A stretch of 15,166 bases of DNA from Candidatus Poseidoniaceae archaeon (GTDB lineage Archaea; Thermoplasmatota; Poseidoniia; Poseidoniales; Poseidoniaceae), in contig JAKMGM010000101.1 in NCBI GenBank assembly GCA_022424925.1, forward strand, positions 1-15,166, given 5' to 3'. The first letter of the stretch is position 1. The number at the start of each line of letters is the position of its first letter. Made by a program: the position numbers and the translations under genes. Under the pieces are notes generated by a model. That model made no database searches. It saw only the letters and a program-made list of their open reading frames with translations, and was not told where the DNA came from. This document shows, in pieces, positions 13,541-15,166 of this stretch.

Positions 13541-14248
13541 ATGGAATGGCCGGATTCACTCCCCAATGCAGCCGAACTCTTTCCCTCCATGTTCGGTGAC
13601 ACTCAACCCAAAGGTTCCTGCCCCTCGCTTCCTGATGGGGTCCCGGTTTTTTCCCTCTTAGACCCAAACAACCCTCACAGCCTGAAAGCACAATTGTCTA
13701 CGGTTGTTGCTTCGTTCGATTCTTCACCTCAAGACCCGACCAAATCTGGTGCAACTATCGACGAATCGAACGGTCGAGTGATCGTTGAAGCAACGGCTCG
13801 AATCGAAATCGGCGCTCACCTCATCGGCCCGTGTTATATCGGGCCAGATGCTGAAATTCGGCATGCTGCATACGTGCGCCAATACTCGTGGATTTGCTCA
13901 GATGCGGTGGTGGGTCACGCATCAGAAACAAAGCACAGTGTCCTTCTGCCCGGGGCTAAAGCACCACATTTCAATTACGTTGGAGATTCTATTCTTGGCA
14001 AGGACGTCAACCTTGGAGCAGGTACGAAAATTAGCAACCTTCGCAACGATGGTGGCGAAGTTCATCTTCGCATTGATGGGGAACGGATTGGAAGTGGTTT
14101 GCGTAAATTCGGTGCTGTACTTGGCGAAGGATGTCAACTTGGCTGCAACAGCGTCACGAATCCTGGCGTCATTCTCGGTTGCCATTCACATGTTCATCCG
14201 AACACAACGGTGACGGGCGTACACGCACCCAACTCTTTGCACAGGTGA
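13541..14248 (+). CDS. Stand-alone left-handed beta-helix acetyltransferase, GlmU C-terminal domain-like
   Basis: A 235-residue protein of hexapeptide repeats. It probably acetylates glucosamine-1-phosphate from acetyl-CoA, the second half-reaction of bacterial GlmU. From about residue 80 (VIVEATARIEIGAHLIGPC) it forms the helix. The active-site block HFNYVGDSILGKDVNLGAG (143-161) aligns with GlmU's HLTYLGDAEIGKDVNIGAG: His143 matches the catalytic base and Tyr146 the substrate-binding Tyr. Asn166 (ISNL) lies near where GlmU has NCNY. No nucleotidylyltransferase domain precedes it; the first 75 residues look weakly structured. GlmM follows 4 bp downstream, in the right order for UDP-GlcNAc synthesis. 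A GGAG site lies 12 nt before the ATG. Confidence 0.82.
   Translation: MEWPDSLPNAAELFPSMFGDTQPKGSCPSLPDGVPVFSLLDPNNPHSLKAQLSTVVASFDSSPQDPTKSGATIDESNGRVIVEATARIEIGAHLIGPCYIGPDAEIRHAAYVRQYSWICSDAVVGHASETKHSVLLPGAKAPHFNYVGDSILGKDVNLGAGTKISNLRNDGGEVHLRIDGERIGSGLRKFGAVLGEGCQLGCNSVTNPGVILGCHSHVHPNTTVTGVHAPNSLHR
14243..14248 (+). promoter_or_regulatory. Ribosome site for glmM overlapping the preceding stop
   Basis: AGGTGA overlaps the TGA stop of the acetyltransferase and sits 4 nt before the GlmM ATG, so the two genes are probably translationally coupled. Confidence 0.6.
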
Positions 14249-14252
14249 AACC

Positions 14253-15166
14253 ATGGTTCAACGGTTATTCGGTACCGACGGAATTCGAGGAAGAATTGTA
14301 CCTGCGGCAAAAGATGAGAAAGCAGCACTACGTGCTTTGCATGAGCAGCGAAGTGTTTGCCCGACACTCATGCGCCTTGTTGGAGAAGCACTGGGGCATC
14401 TTATTGACACACTCCCTGGAGAAGGAGAACGTGTCGTAGTCGGCTGGGACCAGCGCCCGGGCAACACGAGGCTCGTTGAAGGGTTGACTCTCGGGTTACG
14501 CTTGGCTGGTTGCCAGGTAACCCATGTAGGCATCTGTGCCACACCAGCACTGCACTATGCGGTACTGTCACACAAAGCACGACTTGGATGCATGATGACG
14601 GCAAGTCATAATCCAGCATCTGATTCGGGTATCAAAGTGTTTGATGCTCACGGCTTCAAAACTTCACCAGAACTCGAAGACAGCATCACTTCTCTCGTTT
14701 ACGCACTGTGTGAAGAAGAACGAGAAGTTGATGATATTGATGTTGAAGAGTTGTCAAAACCGAATCAAACAACCGAACCTGACTGGGCAGAATCGGTTCA
14801 CCCCCAATGGCTAAGCAACAGATGGGATTTGATGAAGAACCTGTTCGGTATTGAAGACACTGCGTTCGATTTTTTACAACAACCGTTTCTGCTTGACACC
14901 TCAAAAGGAGCTGCAAATACGTGGTTAGCCGATTGGTTGTGTGCACGCGGCATTGAAACAACTGAAGTCAGCAGAGAAGCCCACGAATTGAACCTCAACT
15001 GCGGTGCAGGTGATTTTTCGCCAACGGCATCGTGGACATTTGAACAAGCAGCGGAATCAGAACATATGCTGTTGCGACAACTTGCACCAGCACCGGCAGG
15101 AACACTGGTCGGCGCTGCACTCGATGGTGATGGCGACCGCTGCTTATTCATCGAGGCAACAGAGAG
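14253..15166 (+). CDS. glmM: Phosphoglucosamine mutase GlmM, 3'-truncated by window edge
   Basis: The first 304 residues of an alpha-D-phosphohexomutase, open to the window end. The opening RLFGTDGIRG (4-13) is diagnostic of GlmM. The active phosphoserine loop TASHNP has Ser118, and DGDGDR (291-296) supplies the metal. GlmM interconverts glucosamine-6-phosphate and glucosamine-1-phosphate, feeding the acetyltransferase encoded 4 bp upstream. The related phosphomannomutase/phosphoglucomutase assignment is less likely because FGTDGIRG is GlmM-typical and the gene is linked to the GlmU-like domain. The usual length of about 450 residues implies some 150 are beyond the edge. Confidence 0.9.
   Translation, partial: MVQRLFGTDGIRGRIVPAAKDEKAALRALHEQRSVCPTLMRLVGEALGHLIDTLPGEGERVVVGWDQRPGNTRLVEGLTLGLRLAGCQVTHVGICATPALHYAVLSHKARLGCMMTASHNPASDSGIKVFDAHGFKTSPELEDSITSLVYALCEEEREVDDIDVEELSKPNQTTEPDWAESVHPQWLSNRWDLMKNLFGIEDTAFDFLQQPFLLDTSKGAANTWLADWLCARGIETTEVSREAHELNLNCGAGDFSPTASWTFEQAAESEHMLLRQLAPAPAGTLVGAALDGDGDRCLFIEATE

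Overview
The window reads as a gene-dense archaeal chromosome segment, most likely from a planktonic euryarchaeon of the Marine Group II / Poseidoniales type. This assignment is an inference. The evidence for Archaea is the gene content (RNA polymerase subunit Rpo12, the iron-sulfur primase subunit PriL, an RFC-type clamp loader, the MptE pterin pyrophosphokinase, a DUF373 membrane protein), TATA boxes 25-40 bp before several starts, and GGTGA-type Shine-Dalgarno sites. Base composition looks near 50% G+C. Intergenic gaps are all under 200 bp, and convergent genes nearly touch (1-2 bp). I see no mobile element, CRISPR array or prophage.

Left part, minus strand (107-4584): in transcription order, a tRNA-Asp(GTC), a DUF523/DUF1722 (YbgA-like) protein, a protein built of two nearly identical 65-residue domains, Rpo12 (54 aa), a divergent RFC-like AAA+ ATPase, a tRNA-Arg(CCT) directly after it, a minimal O6-alkylguanine-DNA alkyltransferase and a short-chain dehydrogenase.

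Middle (4653-8775): a plus-strand fusion protein (proline/glycine-rich repeats, coiled coil, class II aldolase-like domain) meets a minus-strand pair of a Rieske protein and a divergent SDR tail to tail. Behind these lie a two-membrane-segment surface protein and MptE, also on minus.

Right part (8825-15166): PriL and a DUF373 membrane protein on plus, a converging CBS-domain gene on minus, then on plus a zinc-ribbon protein, an unrecognised 269-aa protein, a small winged-helix-like protein and, at the edge, a sugar operon. That operon holds a GlmU-C-terminal-like acetyltransferase and GlmM (cut by the window end), two successive steps toward UDP-GlcNAc.

The most unusual items are the tandem 65-residue protein, which has a pattern reminiscent of a beta-grasp/ubiquitin-like fold and ends in Gly, and the proline-rich aldolase fusion that appears to lack one canonical metal-binding His. 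Both are readings from sequence pattern alone.
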